Below, piece by piece: positions 8,889 through 18,081 of a stretch of DNA of 24,366 nt (position 1 is its first letter; the number at the start of each line of letters is the position of its first letter). The stretch is from Larix sibirica (taxonomy: Eukaryota > Streptophyta > Pinopsida > Pinales > Pinaceae): contig NWUY0300013776.1 in NCBI GenBank assembly GCA_004151065.3, positions 41,431 to 65,796 on the forward strand, given 5' to 3'. Made by a program: the position numbers and the translations under genes. Under the pieces are notes generated by a model. The model made no database searches. It was not told where the DNA came from and saw only the letters and a program-made list of their open reading frames with translations.

Positions 8889-9229
8889 AAACCAATGTGG
8901 CCTATAAAAAGAAGAGGAAGAGAAACATGACTATCCACCTATGCATAATGGGATAAAGGAGGAAGAAATAAATATAGATGAGTTGAAAACGTTGGAGTGA
9001 ATGGATGTAGAAACCAAAGACAAATAAGTTGACATTTCAAATGATAGTTGAAGAAAAATGGCCAAAGTTATGGACTACCTAGTTTGAAAAGATAGAAAGT
9101 TGAAATAGTAGCGTGTAGAAAAAATGCTAGGATGTATTTTCTTAGTACTACAAAGACTTAAAGTGTCTATTGGAAGAAATGAGTGAGATGAAAAATTATT
9201 TGATATCTAATTATAAACCTATCAAGAAG

Positions 9230-9760
9230 AGACCCTAAAAATCATAACAAAGATACAAAGAAACTTTACAAAATGAGATTGAAAACATTCTGGTAGTAGG
9301 CATCATTTATCCAATAGAAAAATCTAAATTGGCAAAACCCATGGTTTTGAAAATCAAGAAGCATGACCCCAAAATACTGAGGGTCTATATTGAATTTAGG
9401 GATTGAATTAAGTAACACTCATAGATACATTATCAAACCCATTTTTAAATGAAATAATTAATTAGGTAGCATGCATGAGTGCTACTCATTCACTGTTGGG
9501 TTTTCTAGATACAATGAAGAGCCAATTGCAAAAGAAGACAAAGAAAATACCATATTTGTGGTGATGTTTATATCATTTTCTTATAAACTGGTTCCTTTTT
9601 GGGTTGAAATATGCTCATCTTTCCTTTTCAAGGATAGTTTTGAAAGCATACCTTAAGTTTATTTACAAAACCATGGTTGTCTAGTTTGATGAATATAGCC
9701 TTTACAATTTTCTTTAAAATCACGTGCATTGAATCGGGATGATGCTTGAAAGATGTTGAT
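9230..9760 (+). pseudogene. Ty3/gypsy reverse transcriptase relic
   Basis: Reverse transcriptase copies element RNA into DNA. Motifs appear in the expected order: EIENILVVGIIYPIEKSK then LAKPMVLKIKKHDPK and LRVYIEFRD (about 9270-9405), which is the N-terminal finger region; HECYSFTVGFSRYN (9474-9515) and PIAKEDKENTIFVVMF (about 9522-9569), where the usual D-G-F-S-G-Y core is altered; then YKTMVV followed by a stop and FDE (about 9665-9690), the site of the catalytic aspartate pair, which is no longer intact. IFF and LKDVDREG text follows to about 9760. Stops and frameshifts occur throughout. The segment from 9760 to 10080 still contains VISGTYWILHE-like text matching the RT-RNase H connection but is badly worn. 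A dead gypsy RT is well supported. Confidence 0.8.
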
Positions 9761-10079
9761 AGAGAAGGCTATCTCTCTATATAATAAAATGCATATTTTT
9801 TACTCTAATTGGAATATTATTAGGTTACTTAGTTTGTATGGATTTAATTAATGTCAACATTGATAATATTAATATTATATTAAACTTAAAATGTCCTACA
9901 AGCCCCAAATAGATAAAAATATTTCTGGGACATATTGGATACTACATGAAATTTACAAGGCACTATTAATACATCAAATCTTTTGGATAATCTACAAAAA
10001 GTGATAAAAAATTTAATCCAGAGTGTAGACTGGAGAGATTCTCTTGAAGAACTGTAGAGAAAGTTAGTTGAAGCTCTAC

Positions 10080-10570
10080 CCTTATATTTTCTTCCTAGAC
10101 CAAATTGTTTCACTTACATGTTGATGCATCCCACATAGAAGCTAAGGTTCTCTTTTCAAAATGTAGTGAATGAGGTCTCAAACACCCAACTTTGTATGTC
10201 ATTCAAAATATCAACAAGGATAAAGGGAACTATTTGACTATAGAAAGATAAAGGCTTGGAAGGATATTTGACTTGTATAAATTTATGCACTATAAACTAG
10301 ATAATCCTTTTGTACTTTACACATACTACCAAGCGCTTAAGTATTTGGTTGATAAGCTAGTTCATCAATGTTAGATTTGAAGGTGGCTTCTATTATTTCA
10401 AGAATTTGAATTTGATGTAAAAATTAGATTGGGAAAGGATAATGTTGAACCTAATCATCTATCAAGAGTCCATAATAGAGAAGAAGATACATGGATATAT
10501 GATCATCCTTCTAATATCGATTTATCGAAAGTCAAAGCTACTCCTGAAGAAATTGTAGAAAATGTATAGC
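10080..10570 (+). pseudogene. Ty3/gypsy RNase H relic
   Basis: RNase H removes the RNA strand during reverse transcription. The text NYLTIERERLGRIFDLYKFM followed by HYKLDNPFVLYTYYQALKYL (10230-10349) matches the central RNase H block of plant gypsy elements, in which T/S-x-x-E and an H-x-A-L-K-Y-L-like segment are typical. RWLLLFQEFEFDVKIRLGKD then NVEPNHLSRV (10381-10470) is the usual end of this domain, with the 'D/N-H-L-S-R' signature. The frame is nearly free of stops from 10200 to 10570 except one just before RWLLL, so this is the best preserved part of the element. It lies downstream of the RT relic and upstream of integrase, in the order expected for Ty3/gypsy. Confidence 0.85.
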
Positions 10571-10619
10571 TTCTATAGGAAGGAAAACCCCATTAAGTGT
10601 TAGTAGAAAAGAAGAAAAA

Positions 10620-11800
10620 GATGATCTCCATGAAGGTTGCACCATACACCCTGATTGGTGGATGTAATACAATATTGGGCTTATTCATGTTCTTATCTAG
10701 AGGAGTGTTCTAGAGCATGAAATAGAGGTAATAATTGATGAAGAAAGCATTGGTCTTGTAGGTGGCCACTAATATATAGATACCATAAATAAGAATATAT
10801 TGCAAGATGGAATTTGGTGTCCTATAATGAACAAATATTGTAGGAAAAAACAATAAATGTGAGAAGTGTTAGAGGATATTTCAACCACTAAGAAAAAATG
10901 AGATGCCTGTACAATCGATCAAGCTAAATATCCCCTTTAAGATTTCATCCATTTGATGTTTTGGGACCATTCTCTAATAGTGGAAGAGGAATAACTACTA
11001 ATTATATCATCATAGCAGTTAAGTATCTTACCAAATGAGTTGAAGCTAAGATGGCCAATAACTTATCCAATGAATTCATAATAAGGTTTAACTCTGAAAT
11101 ATCATCGCTAGATTTGATTATCCACTTACCTTAATAAGTTATTGGGGGATGCACTTTGTGAATAGTACTATACAAATGCTTATGGTAAAAAAATTAATTT
11201 ACAATAGGAAGAGTTCCCCTTATCACCCTCAAGCCAATGGAGTCATTGAATCATTTAACAAAAAAAAACTCTAAGGGACTCATTAAGATATGTAATGTAA
11301 ATGGGGATGACTAATGTGATAAGTATATGTTGTTTCCTGGGCTTATAGAACTATTTAAAATATTTTAACTAGACAAAATTGATTCATATTATTTTATGGT
11401 CAAGAGGTAGTCATTCCACTGCATTTCAGAGAAGATGCTAACAAGGTGGCCAATTTTTTTAAGTTTTACTCAAACCAAGACACTAGAGAGGATAGACTAT
11501 ATAAACTCAGCCAATATAAGAAGAGAGAATGGGAACACTCCATCTTCGAGAATTCAAAAAAAAAAAAAAATATATCTCTGCATAATAGACACCTAAAAGG
11601 AAGGAAGAAATTAGAGTTAGATACCTTCTATTCCTGTATGATAGTAGAATTAAGGGCATGCCAAGAAAATGAGAAGAAACTTGGATTGGTTGTTATGTAA
11701 TTCAGGATATAAGGTCCAATAGAGTAGTGAAACTTAGAACACTCCAAGGGAAATCTTTGAAGAAACTAGTCAATGATGCCATGTCAAAGAGTTAGCATCC
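10620..11800 (+). pseudogene. Ty3/gypsy integrase relic
   Basis: Integrase inserts the DNA copy into the host chromosome. An N-terminal zinc-binding region is suggested by EESIGLVGGH (about 10741-10770) and NILQDGIWCPIMNKYCRK (about 10795-10848). The catalytic core is suggested by FDVLGPFSN and YIIIAVKYLTK (10952-11036), then by HFVNSTIQMLM (about 11154-11187) and SPYHPQANGVIESFNKK (11215-11265), the signature stretch with the catalytic Glu. The C-terminal region reads REDANKVANFFKFYSNQD (about 11432-11485) and HNRHLKGRKKLELD (about 11582-11623), then VIQDIRSNRVVKLRTLQGKS (about 11698-11757). Stops and frame changes are frequent. No chromodomain is visible. A purine-rich stretch at 11811-11830 could be the element's polypurine tract, but no LTR could be recognised after it. 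Confidence 0.8.
11446..11700 (+). pseudogene. Integrase C-terminal open fragment
   Basis: This 84-codon open frame is the longest uninterrupted piece of the gypsy pol relic. It starts MANFFKFYSNQDTREDRLYK and ends near KKLGLVVM. It corresponds to the segment between the integrase core and the C-terminal strand of the domain. It is not an independent gene: its start codon is an internal Met, and the homologous text continues on both sides in other frames. A run of 13 A at 11558-11570 within it is a likely slippage site. Confidence 0.7.
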
Positions 11801-11913
11801 CTAATCTTGAAAAAAAAAGGGAAAATGATAGAAGAAGAAGAAACCTTAATGGTGAAATTTTTTTTGGCACAACCGAGTAGGATTATGTTTGAAAATAGCT
11901 CGTTGGAAAATAA

Positions 11914-11914
11914 A

Positions 11915-11990
<76 letters not shown>

Positions 11991-12056
11991 CACGCGCGCA
12001 CACATTGGGTGTGTGCATNACACACACACACATACACACACACACACACACAGTGT
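11914..12056. repeat. Compound microsatellite (CT)n-(CA)n with one N
   Basis: Pure CT repeats run from about 11915 to 11938, followed by CA repeats to about 12053 with short interruptions (a 'catgcacgcgcg' patch near 11988 and 'ttgggtgtgtgcat' near 12005-12018). One N lies at 12019. Long open frames across this region on both strands (for example 103 codons plus, 88 codons minus) are products of the dinucleotide repeat and are not genes. Confidence 0.95.
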
Positions 12057-13250
12057 GTGCATGTTTGTATATATACATATTCACCATATTTTTCCAAAAA
12101 AAAATTCACCAAATTTGATTTTTTTTTTCTAAAATGATTTGCGCAAATTTTATGGGATAAAAGTATTTTACCATAAAAATCGAGAGATTATTTTAGAAAC
12201 TATATAAAATCCATAAAAAATTTAATATATATATATTGTGGTTCGTATCATTAAATCATTAAATTGTTAAGGTTTGCCAAGTTTTCTACACTTCAGTATA
12301 ATTATATATCCTTAAAATTTTCCACACACATACACACATGTAATGAAATAAATAATTCTAGTGGAGAGAACTTTGTGGCACCATTAGATGGGTTTCTATT
12401 GAAAAATAATTTATATGGTGGGTAAATTTTTTAAAAACAACTAATCAAAATAAAGTGGTTAGTTAGGGAATATTAGTTGAATAATTGTCATAAACAATTG
12501 TTTAATCTTTGATCCTTATCCATTGCATCCAAAAATAAGTAGAACATAAAAAAAAACATTCAATCAGGGTTAGATGTAAATTGATGAAATTTGTAGTGCA
12601 TAAGAAATTTGATAGGCAAGAGATCAACAATACAAACGTAGAGAAATCATTATCAAAGGGAAAGAATTTGACACAAAAGAAGAATCATCATCTAAGGAAA
12701 GGGAATATTCCAAATCAAATGTAAAAGTAATGGAGAATGATGGAGGAGGATCGATAGATGATTCAACATCAGGCAATGATTTGATGAACAAAAGAATAGA
12801 AAATTCATATGAGAAACAACTAACTACACGAGAAGCCAAAGTTGGCCACAAAAATCATAATTAATGAATGTTATTCATGAGCTATGTCACCAGATGGACA
12901 AAAACATGAGTGACTAGTGCACTACAAGAATGAGTTTGGTAATGAGTAAATACTTGTGGAACAAGGGAATATTCAAAGGTGAAGTGAAGAAGAACCTAGT
13001 TGAGATATATATAATATATAGAAACTGAGTAGATAAATTCAATATAAGGAGGTCAATTTGAGTGAAAAATGACACTAGAAATTAGGGGTACAATTCCACC
13101 TACAACTAACTCAAGGAAATCAAAGTGGTGAACTAAGAAAATGTTGACAAACATCCATTAAAAAAATTAAAAGCTATAATGTAGATAATTGGGGATTATA
13201 TGATGGAGGAGATTGATTTTGTTTCAGGGGAAATCCCTTAATGAATATGC
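12057..13250. other. AT-rich stretch with one unassigned open fragment
   Basis: Mostly AT-rich non-coding DNA. The short palindrome ATTTGCGCAAAT at 12137-12148 is perfect. From 12616 to 12864 a plus-strand frame of 82 codons stays open between stops, with a Lys/Glu/Ser-rich product (for example KEFDTKEESSSKEREYSK, then MENDGGGSIDDSTSGND). It has no start codon at its head and I do not recognise a family. Such charged, low-complexity text is common in gag spacers, so it may be a worn element fragment. The opposite-strand frame at 12624-12851 is its shadow. Confidence 0.35.
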
Positions 13251-13499
13251 ATTAAAGTCACCACATAGTGATGCTCATAAGGAAACTTGAACAGATCCTA
13301 AATAATCAATCAAAATAAAGATTTCAAACCACCTATAAAAAAAGGAAATAAGATTCCTAGTTGAAGTGCAACTTTTGAAGTAGATATGTTCCTCGAACCT
13401 TTGGTCCAATAGTGTTCTTGAATACTTGCAATCAGGCAGGAAACAAAAACAAAACACAGAATAGATACAAATATAAAAAATATTTGATTGCAAATAAAC

Positions 13500-14236
13500 A
13501 TATTAAATAATCAAGATACAATAAACATGAATTTTAACACATTGATTGGATAGGAAAGAAAGTTATTTATATTACTAAAATAGCAATAAATAAGAATGGT
13601 TTCACATGTTCCTCACTATGGCACTATTATGAATCTGGATCCCAAATTACTCTACCTAGGTCACGCACTTGCAATACTTCTCCATTCCACACAAGGAAAT
13701 CCCAAAAAAGAGGAATGGTATCTTTCTAACTAGAGCAAAGGTGAAGACTATTAGAAATGCATATTTCCAAAAAACGGAAAGATTCTTCCTGACTCAAGAT
13801 AAGGGTTGTGCTTTTTATACATAAAATTTTAGCATAAGGATGCTATAGGTTTTTTCTATTCCTCTCAACTTCTCTTTATCCTATTTTATACTTTTGGAGA
13901 TACAGTTAAGGAAGTTAGGTTAGTTATTCATGGGAAAAAAGACATTATAACCTATGAAATCTATTTCACTTTTCTTGAGAAATATATTTTTTTAACGTCA
14001 AAATAGGGTCACACATGGGTTACACACTGCCAAGGAATGTATACATGGGAAATACACTACAAAGGCATGTATGTGCATAATGGTTTTTTTTTTAGTTTTT
14101 TCACTGAGAAGGGATAATATAATTGATATACAAAAGGAAAAGGGGGTCTGTAAGAGGGGAATATCATAGAAAAAGGCCAATATAAGCATCTCTACAAATG
14201 ATGTGGAAAAATATGCTATAACAGACTCCCCCTAAT
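13500..14236 (-). mobile_element. Possible minus-strand LTR with adjoining polypurine tract
   Basis: On the minus strand, TTAGGGGGAGTC (plus 14224-14235) is a purine-rich tract directly followed by TGTTATAGCATA, which starts at plus 14223 and reads leftwards. This has the form of a polypurine tract followed by the TG of a 3' LTR. A minus-strand TATAAAAAG (plus 13811-13819) lies about 405 bases into the putative LTR, a plausible promoter position. The LTR's other end is not visible; 13500 is a guess. No partner LTR or pol motif was found to the right, so this is either a fragment or a false match. Confidence 0.35.
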
Positions 14237-14243
14237 GTGTCAG

Positions 14244-14297
14244 GTTAGAACGATAACTGATGGCCGAAAAAGTTAGAACGATAACTGATGGCCGAAA
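14244..14297 (+). repeat. 28 bp-period exact tandem duplication
   Basis: The 26-mer beginning GTTAGAACGATAACTGATGG occurs at 14244-14269 and again at 14272-14297 with no difference. The period is 28 bp, with two bases between copies. Perfect identity in an otherwise worn region suggests a recent local duplication. Confidence 0.95.
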
Positions 14298-14458
14298 CAC
14301 ATTGTAAATATTTAGAATTTAATGCATGATAGACCCATGAGAGTCATCAAATACCAACCATTGGAAACAACCTACTACGTAACAAGTCATAGCTTTCTTT
14401 TCCCAAGCAGGGCATACCCATGCTGAGGTGTAATAATAAGCATGGTATCCAAATCAAG

Positions 14459-14575
14459 TACACTATGGATCCATGTGATATGTGAGCAATTATAATGGCC
14501 ATGAAAAATCAATACACTGTGGATCCATGTAAAAAAGAGATCATAGCCACGAAGTAATACATAGTGGATCTATGT
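14459..14575 (+). repeat. Three worn copies of an 18 bp BamHI-site-like motif
   Basis: TACACTATGGATCCATGT (14459-14476), TACACTGTGGATCCATGT (14513-14530) and TACATAGTGGATCTATGT (14558-14575) share most positions and are spaced 54 and 45 bp apart. Each contains a near-palindromic core (ATGGATCCAT in the first copy). Their role is unknown; they may be the remains of a roughly 50 bp tandem repeat. Confidence 0.6.
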
Positions 14576-15335
14576 CTAATACTCAAGTGAATATATCTAC
14601 AAAAAATTATTGAAAAAACCGATCTTCACAAGTATCAGTGTCATAAAATGAGTAAATGATAGTTCATCTCAGCTCGAGTCATATCAAAAATATGTGATGT
14701 TATAATGGAATGAGGTATTCAACCAAACGATAATGGGTATGAGTCTAAACTATGTGAATAGATGTCCTAAGGTTGATCATAGTAAGACACTGTTTGATTA
14801 CCAGTCATTGATGTATACCATTAAAAAAAAGGAGACAAATCCTTGATAATGATAATGAGAGGAAAGGTACCTAATACAATCTAAACAAGTGTGAATAGAT
14901 GTTTTGAATTTGGAAACCTATAGACTCTAATGATTAGGGGGCATTGATGTATTCGCAATGTTGTTAGCGATGAAACCTACCACTGATGACTGCAACTTCC
15001 AAGGTTCAAAAAAATACTCTAGAGCATTATCCTAGAGTAGATGAGATGAAAGTCGATGGGAAGTGATCTGTTGGAAGGAGGACATTAAGGAATCCCCTAA
15101 AATCCAACACAAGGTACAATAGAATACCAAATATTTGGAAGGACAAATTGACTAATTCTAAAATGTACTTGACATAAAAGAAGGCTAACGTGCAAAAGTT
15201 AAAATTTCTAAGGAGTGGTTGACATAGGTAAAAAAATTCCCTTGAACAAAAAGGACATCATAATAAGTGACCGAGGAAACATACAAGAATGAACAAGAAC
15301 ATAAATCTGTGGCATATGAGACATATGGGACATCA
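14576..15335. other. AT-rich stretch, nothing assigned
   Basis: I see no open frame of interest, no recognisable element end and no repeat here beyond short A-rich runs. The last 80 bases (from about 15260) are weakly similar to the sequence before the second copy of the 240 bp repeat (20235-20290), so the repeat may extend leftwards at lower identity. Confidence 0.4.
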
Positions 15336-15577
15336 GCAAACTCTCCATAATGATTGGAAGAATAACCAATTGGAAGAGTAAAACAAACTCAAAGAACTGG
15401 TTCAGTTTCCTAAAGCCATACTAGAAACCCGAATTACTGAGATAATAACAAAAAAAAGTGCTTTATTTAAGGGAAACATGACTACTGCAAAACATAAATA
15501 AGAACTAACTATTTTCCATTCATCTTTTTGGAATATTTGATTTTTTGTATTTTTCATATTATAAAGTCTTGAAAATT
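15336..15577. repeat. Dispersed repeat, copy 1 (core 15385-15562 matches copy 2 exactly)
   Basis: It matches 20290-20537. The first 50 bases differ at several positions. The 178 bases from 15385 to 15562 then match 20343-20520 with no difference that I can find by eye. After the core, copy 2 has a two-base insertion (AT) and the flanks soon become unrelated. The repeat is non-coding on the plus strand. On the minus strand of copy 2 an 87-codon open frame covers part of it, without recognisable motifs. Confidence 0.9.
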
Positions 15578-15679
15578 AATAAAAGCATGCTATAGTACAG
15601 TGGAAGAAACGAGTTTTGATCACATGGAATAGATCTATGCAAAACAAAATTCAAAGAAGGTATTGAGCAAGAGGTGGAN

Positions 15680-15845
15680 GTCTGTTAAGCGCTCATCACC
15701 TGGTTGTGGAAACGTGATTTCGCAACCGCCCCATTAACTCCGCCTCTGGTGAGACCTCAATTTGATCGCAGACTGTTCCCGAAAGGGCCGATGAAAAGGG
15801 GGTTTAGTTGGTTCCCTGAACTGCACAGAACCTATGCCTTTCTAG
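15680..15845. other. GC-rich island next to an N, origin unknown
   Basis: From 15681 to 15840 I count 82 G or C in 160 bases (51 percent), far above the surrounding DNA. The island starts directly after the N at 15679. On the minus strand two overlapping frames stay open for about 33-35 codons: one reads VQFREPTKPPFHRPFREQSA, the other SALSGTVCDQIEVSPEAELM. Neither matches a family I can name. CTGTGCAG on the minus strand just before the first frame resembles a splice acceptor. It may be a captured exon, a CpG-retaining fragment of a younger element, or an assembly join. Confidence 0.4.
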
Positions 15846-16075
15846 AAAACATCAAGAACAGTATAAGCAGCCAACACTTTTGAATGATAGAGGATAGTAG
15901 ACCAAAAGTGAGCATGAAATAGGTTGTGAAGGGTTTGGAGTTGGTCCTTGGAAATCAGATGGAGTAATAAATAAAATAATAAATTATATTATCATAGAGG
16001 GAAATTGGGCAAAGAAGGGAATTTGTCAAAATAATTAAAGAGAAAGATCACCTAGTAAAGATAATAAGAAAAATT

Positions 16076-16315
16076 GGAGTGAGTTAAACAGTGGACAAAC
16101 TCAACATTTTCAATGATTTATTATTTTTCAACAAGGTAAAGTTTCGCCCTCATCCGCTCATTTTTTTAATTATAGCCATCTAGATCTTCTTGAAATGGAC
16201 TAAAACCCTAAATTGAAAGTTCCATTGTCAAATTCTTCTCGCTAAATTCCTACTAGATTATAAGAAATTTTTCGACTGAAAAATGATTAAGTTTGTCCAC
16301 TTTTTAACTTACTCC
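16076..16315. mobile_element. MITE-like element with 35 bp terminal inverted repeats
   Basis: The left arm 16076-16110 begins GGAGTGAGTTAAACAGTGGA. The right arm 16280-16315, reverse-complemented, begins GGAGTAAGTTAAAAAGTGGA. Over about 35 bases the arms differ at three positions plus one indel. The element is 240 bp and has no coding capacity, which fits a miniature inverted-repeat DNA transposon. ATT flanks both sides, a possible 3 bp target duplication that would suit a PIF/Harbinger-type element, but three bases are weak evidence. A further arm-like copy (GTCTATCCACTTATTAACTC) lies just outside at about 16354-16374. Confidence 0.65.
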
Positions 16316-16401
16316 ATTAAAAATAGGTTCAAATAATAAAATATATTAATTGAGTCTATCCACTTATTAACTCCATTCATTTAGGACATTTGGCTATGGT
16401 G

Positions 16402-16679
16402 AATGATACCCACCATGCTATCTCCTCATGTAATCCAATGTCTAAAATATGTGATGAGATATATGCAATCCATCTTTATCACTCACCATGTTAACTCCAC
16501 TATCTATACATGTATCCCAATGGCTAAAACATGTGTTGAGGCTATCTCTACATGTATCCTAATTGTTGGAATATGCGCTAAGGCTATCTCCCCACATATC
16601 ACAATGGTTAGAATATGTGGTGAGGACGATCTATTCCAACCATTGGGATATGCACACACATAACATGGTGGATATCATT
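16402..16679. mobile_element. Foldback-like element: 16 bp inverted ends around 42 bp tandem repeats
   Basis: AATGATACCCACCATG (16402-16417) and CATGGTGGATATCATT (16664-16679) are inverted copies with one mismatch. Inside, related units start at about 16427, 16469 (worn), 16509, 16551 and 16593, the last three spaced exactly 42 bp apart; they share 'catgtatcccaatggctaaaacatgtg...gaggctatct'. The end of the array (about 16635-16655) carries the motif in inverted orientation (CCAACCATTGGGATATG). Because 42 is a multiple of three, an 86-codon frame (16403-16663) stays open and shows a 14-residue repeat; I regard it as a by-product of the repeat. Whether this is a transposon or a local minisatellite within a palindrome is not settled. 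Confidence 0.6.
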
Positions 16680-18060
16680 AATGGTTATGGCCTCATTGAT
16701 GACATATTTTATATAGTGTATTTTATAAATATTTAATTATATTCGTTCTAATATTCCATTATACCTTAGTTTTTGAACATTGGACAATGTGCATATTATG
16801 TGTACTTATGTGATGTATATGTAATTTATTGCCTTGGATACCAAGTCAAGGGTGTCCTTGCTAAATAAATGATGAAAAACTGAGGAATGTTTTGGTGATT
16901 GTATTTAATTCTTAAAGAGATCCCAAATCCAAAATCCTCCTAATATATATGTTAAATAGTAATGACAATATCAATCTAGTTTTTCATAAGTAAGGTTTAA
17001 AGACAATGATGTATATGCATGTTCCCAAGACACAAAAAAAAATGCAAGGCACTAGATGGAAAAGGGGGGGAACGACTATAAGCTAAATGACTAGAACATG
17101 GGCAAGTGAACATGAGATAGGGAGCATAACTTGTGTTAGTGAACTGATATGACCCCATGGGCATTAGTTTATGCTAAAAATATATACCTTCGAGGTAACT
17201 TGAGACTTATGTTAGTATGATGTCATGTAGCAAAAACAAGCAATCCTATAGAAAAAGGAGAATTTTTTCTATGAGGGGAATATACACTATTCACCCTTCT
17301 GATGACACCTCTTTCCTACAAACCTAAGCACACTCATCCAAATATGTGGACACGTGTTTTAATTGTTGTGATTAATATGGTTAGAGAGAGAAAACAAATT
17401 GTGGAGGGAATTTGGGGCAAAAATTTGTGGAGATAAAATGGTTGCATAGCACCACTATATGCATTTATCCTTGCTTAGAGACGCTTGTCATGGCTCTCTC
17501 CTCCACAATGTGAAAGTTCCTTCTTGTTTTGCAATTTTGTGTGTGTTTCTTTTGGAGTTGTGATTTCTTTGTTGAGAAAGAGGAACCTTACGGAGAAAAA
17601 GGGCTATGTAGTGCCATTTTGTGTGTATTTTTTCCTCACTGAGAAGGTGATTTATAATCCACAATTTTCTTTGTGTTCTTCTTCTTACACCAATGAGTAG
17701 GATAGGAGTATTTTGAGATATTTTTGTTGCGAGGGTTGAGTTTTCACTAACTATGAGAATTCATTTTGACTATATCAATCATAGCCTAACCAGAGGGGTG
17801 CCAAATGCGAAGGATTATGTACCCATTAAGAGGAAAACCACTTCTTACCTACTATTTGGTGAAGTTTAATCATTTAATTGCCATTGTGGTTGTGTATGTA
17901 AAAGATAAAATCCACATTATGTGTGTAATGTGTTCATTGAAGTGCACGTGATTGTGTAATATGATTGTTGCTTAAAATCTATGTTGATTTTCAATAAAAG
18001 AATGGCATTATTATCATGCAAGTTGTCATTGAAGGCTCACTTAATATTTTTCTACTAATA
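16680..18060. other. Unassigned stretch with a possible LTR end at its right side
   Basis: No recognisable gene. The 71-codon plus-strand open frame at 17485-17700 is Phe/Val/Ser-rich and lacks a known motif; its DNA contains a worn direct repeat around 'ttttgtgtgtgttt' (17534 and 17616). AATAAA lies at 17992-17997, and the sequence ...CAATTCCAACA ends at 18076, where the tandem array begins. A poly(A) signal followed by a CCAACA end is how many plant LTRs finish, so 17300-18076 could be a worn solo or 3' LTR. No partner was found. Confidence 0.3.
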
Positions 18061-18081
18061 GGAGTCAATTCCAACATGTGT

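Larger units (their letters stand above)
5271..11810 (+). mobile_element. Decayed Ty3/gypsy LTR retrotransposon, split by a nested element
   Basis: Fragments of gag (5271-5937), reverse transcriptase (about 9230-9760), RNase H (about 10080-10570) and integrase (about 10620-11800) occur in that order on the plus strand. RT-RH-INT is the order of Ty3/gypsy elements; Ty1/copia elements have integrase first. A second LTR element occupies 5938-8883 inside it. All domains carry stops and frameshifts, so the element is dead. I could not delimit its own LTRs. The protein text looks like the plant gypsy lineage without a chromodomain, but the C-terminal region is too damaged to be certain of lineage. 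Confidence 0.8.

Noticed and set aside
11807-12137. Open frames of 82-103 codons across the microsatellite
   Set aside because: They translate dinucleotide repeats (Leu-Ser, His-Thr, Val-Cys) and contain an unknown residue at the N. No gene is supported.
16403-16663. 86-codon open frame as a repeat protein gene
   Set aside because: The frame is open because the DNA repeat is 42 bp, a multiple of three. There is no promoter or homology, and it lies within inverted ends.
17054-17072. G-run after AAAA as a polypurine tract
   Set aside because: The sequence after it does not start with TG and does not match any LTR start in the window.
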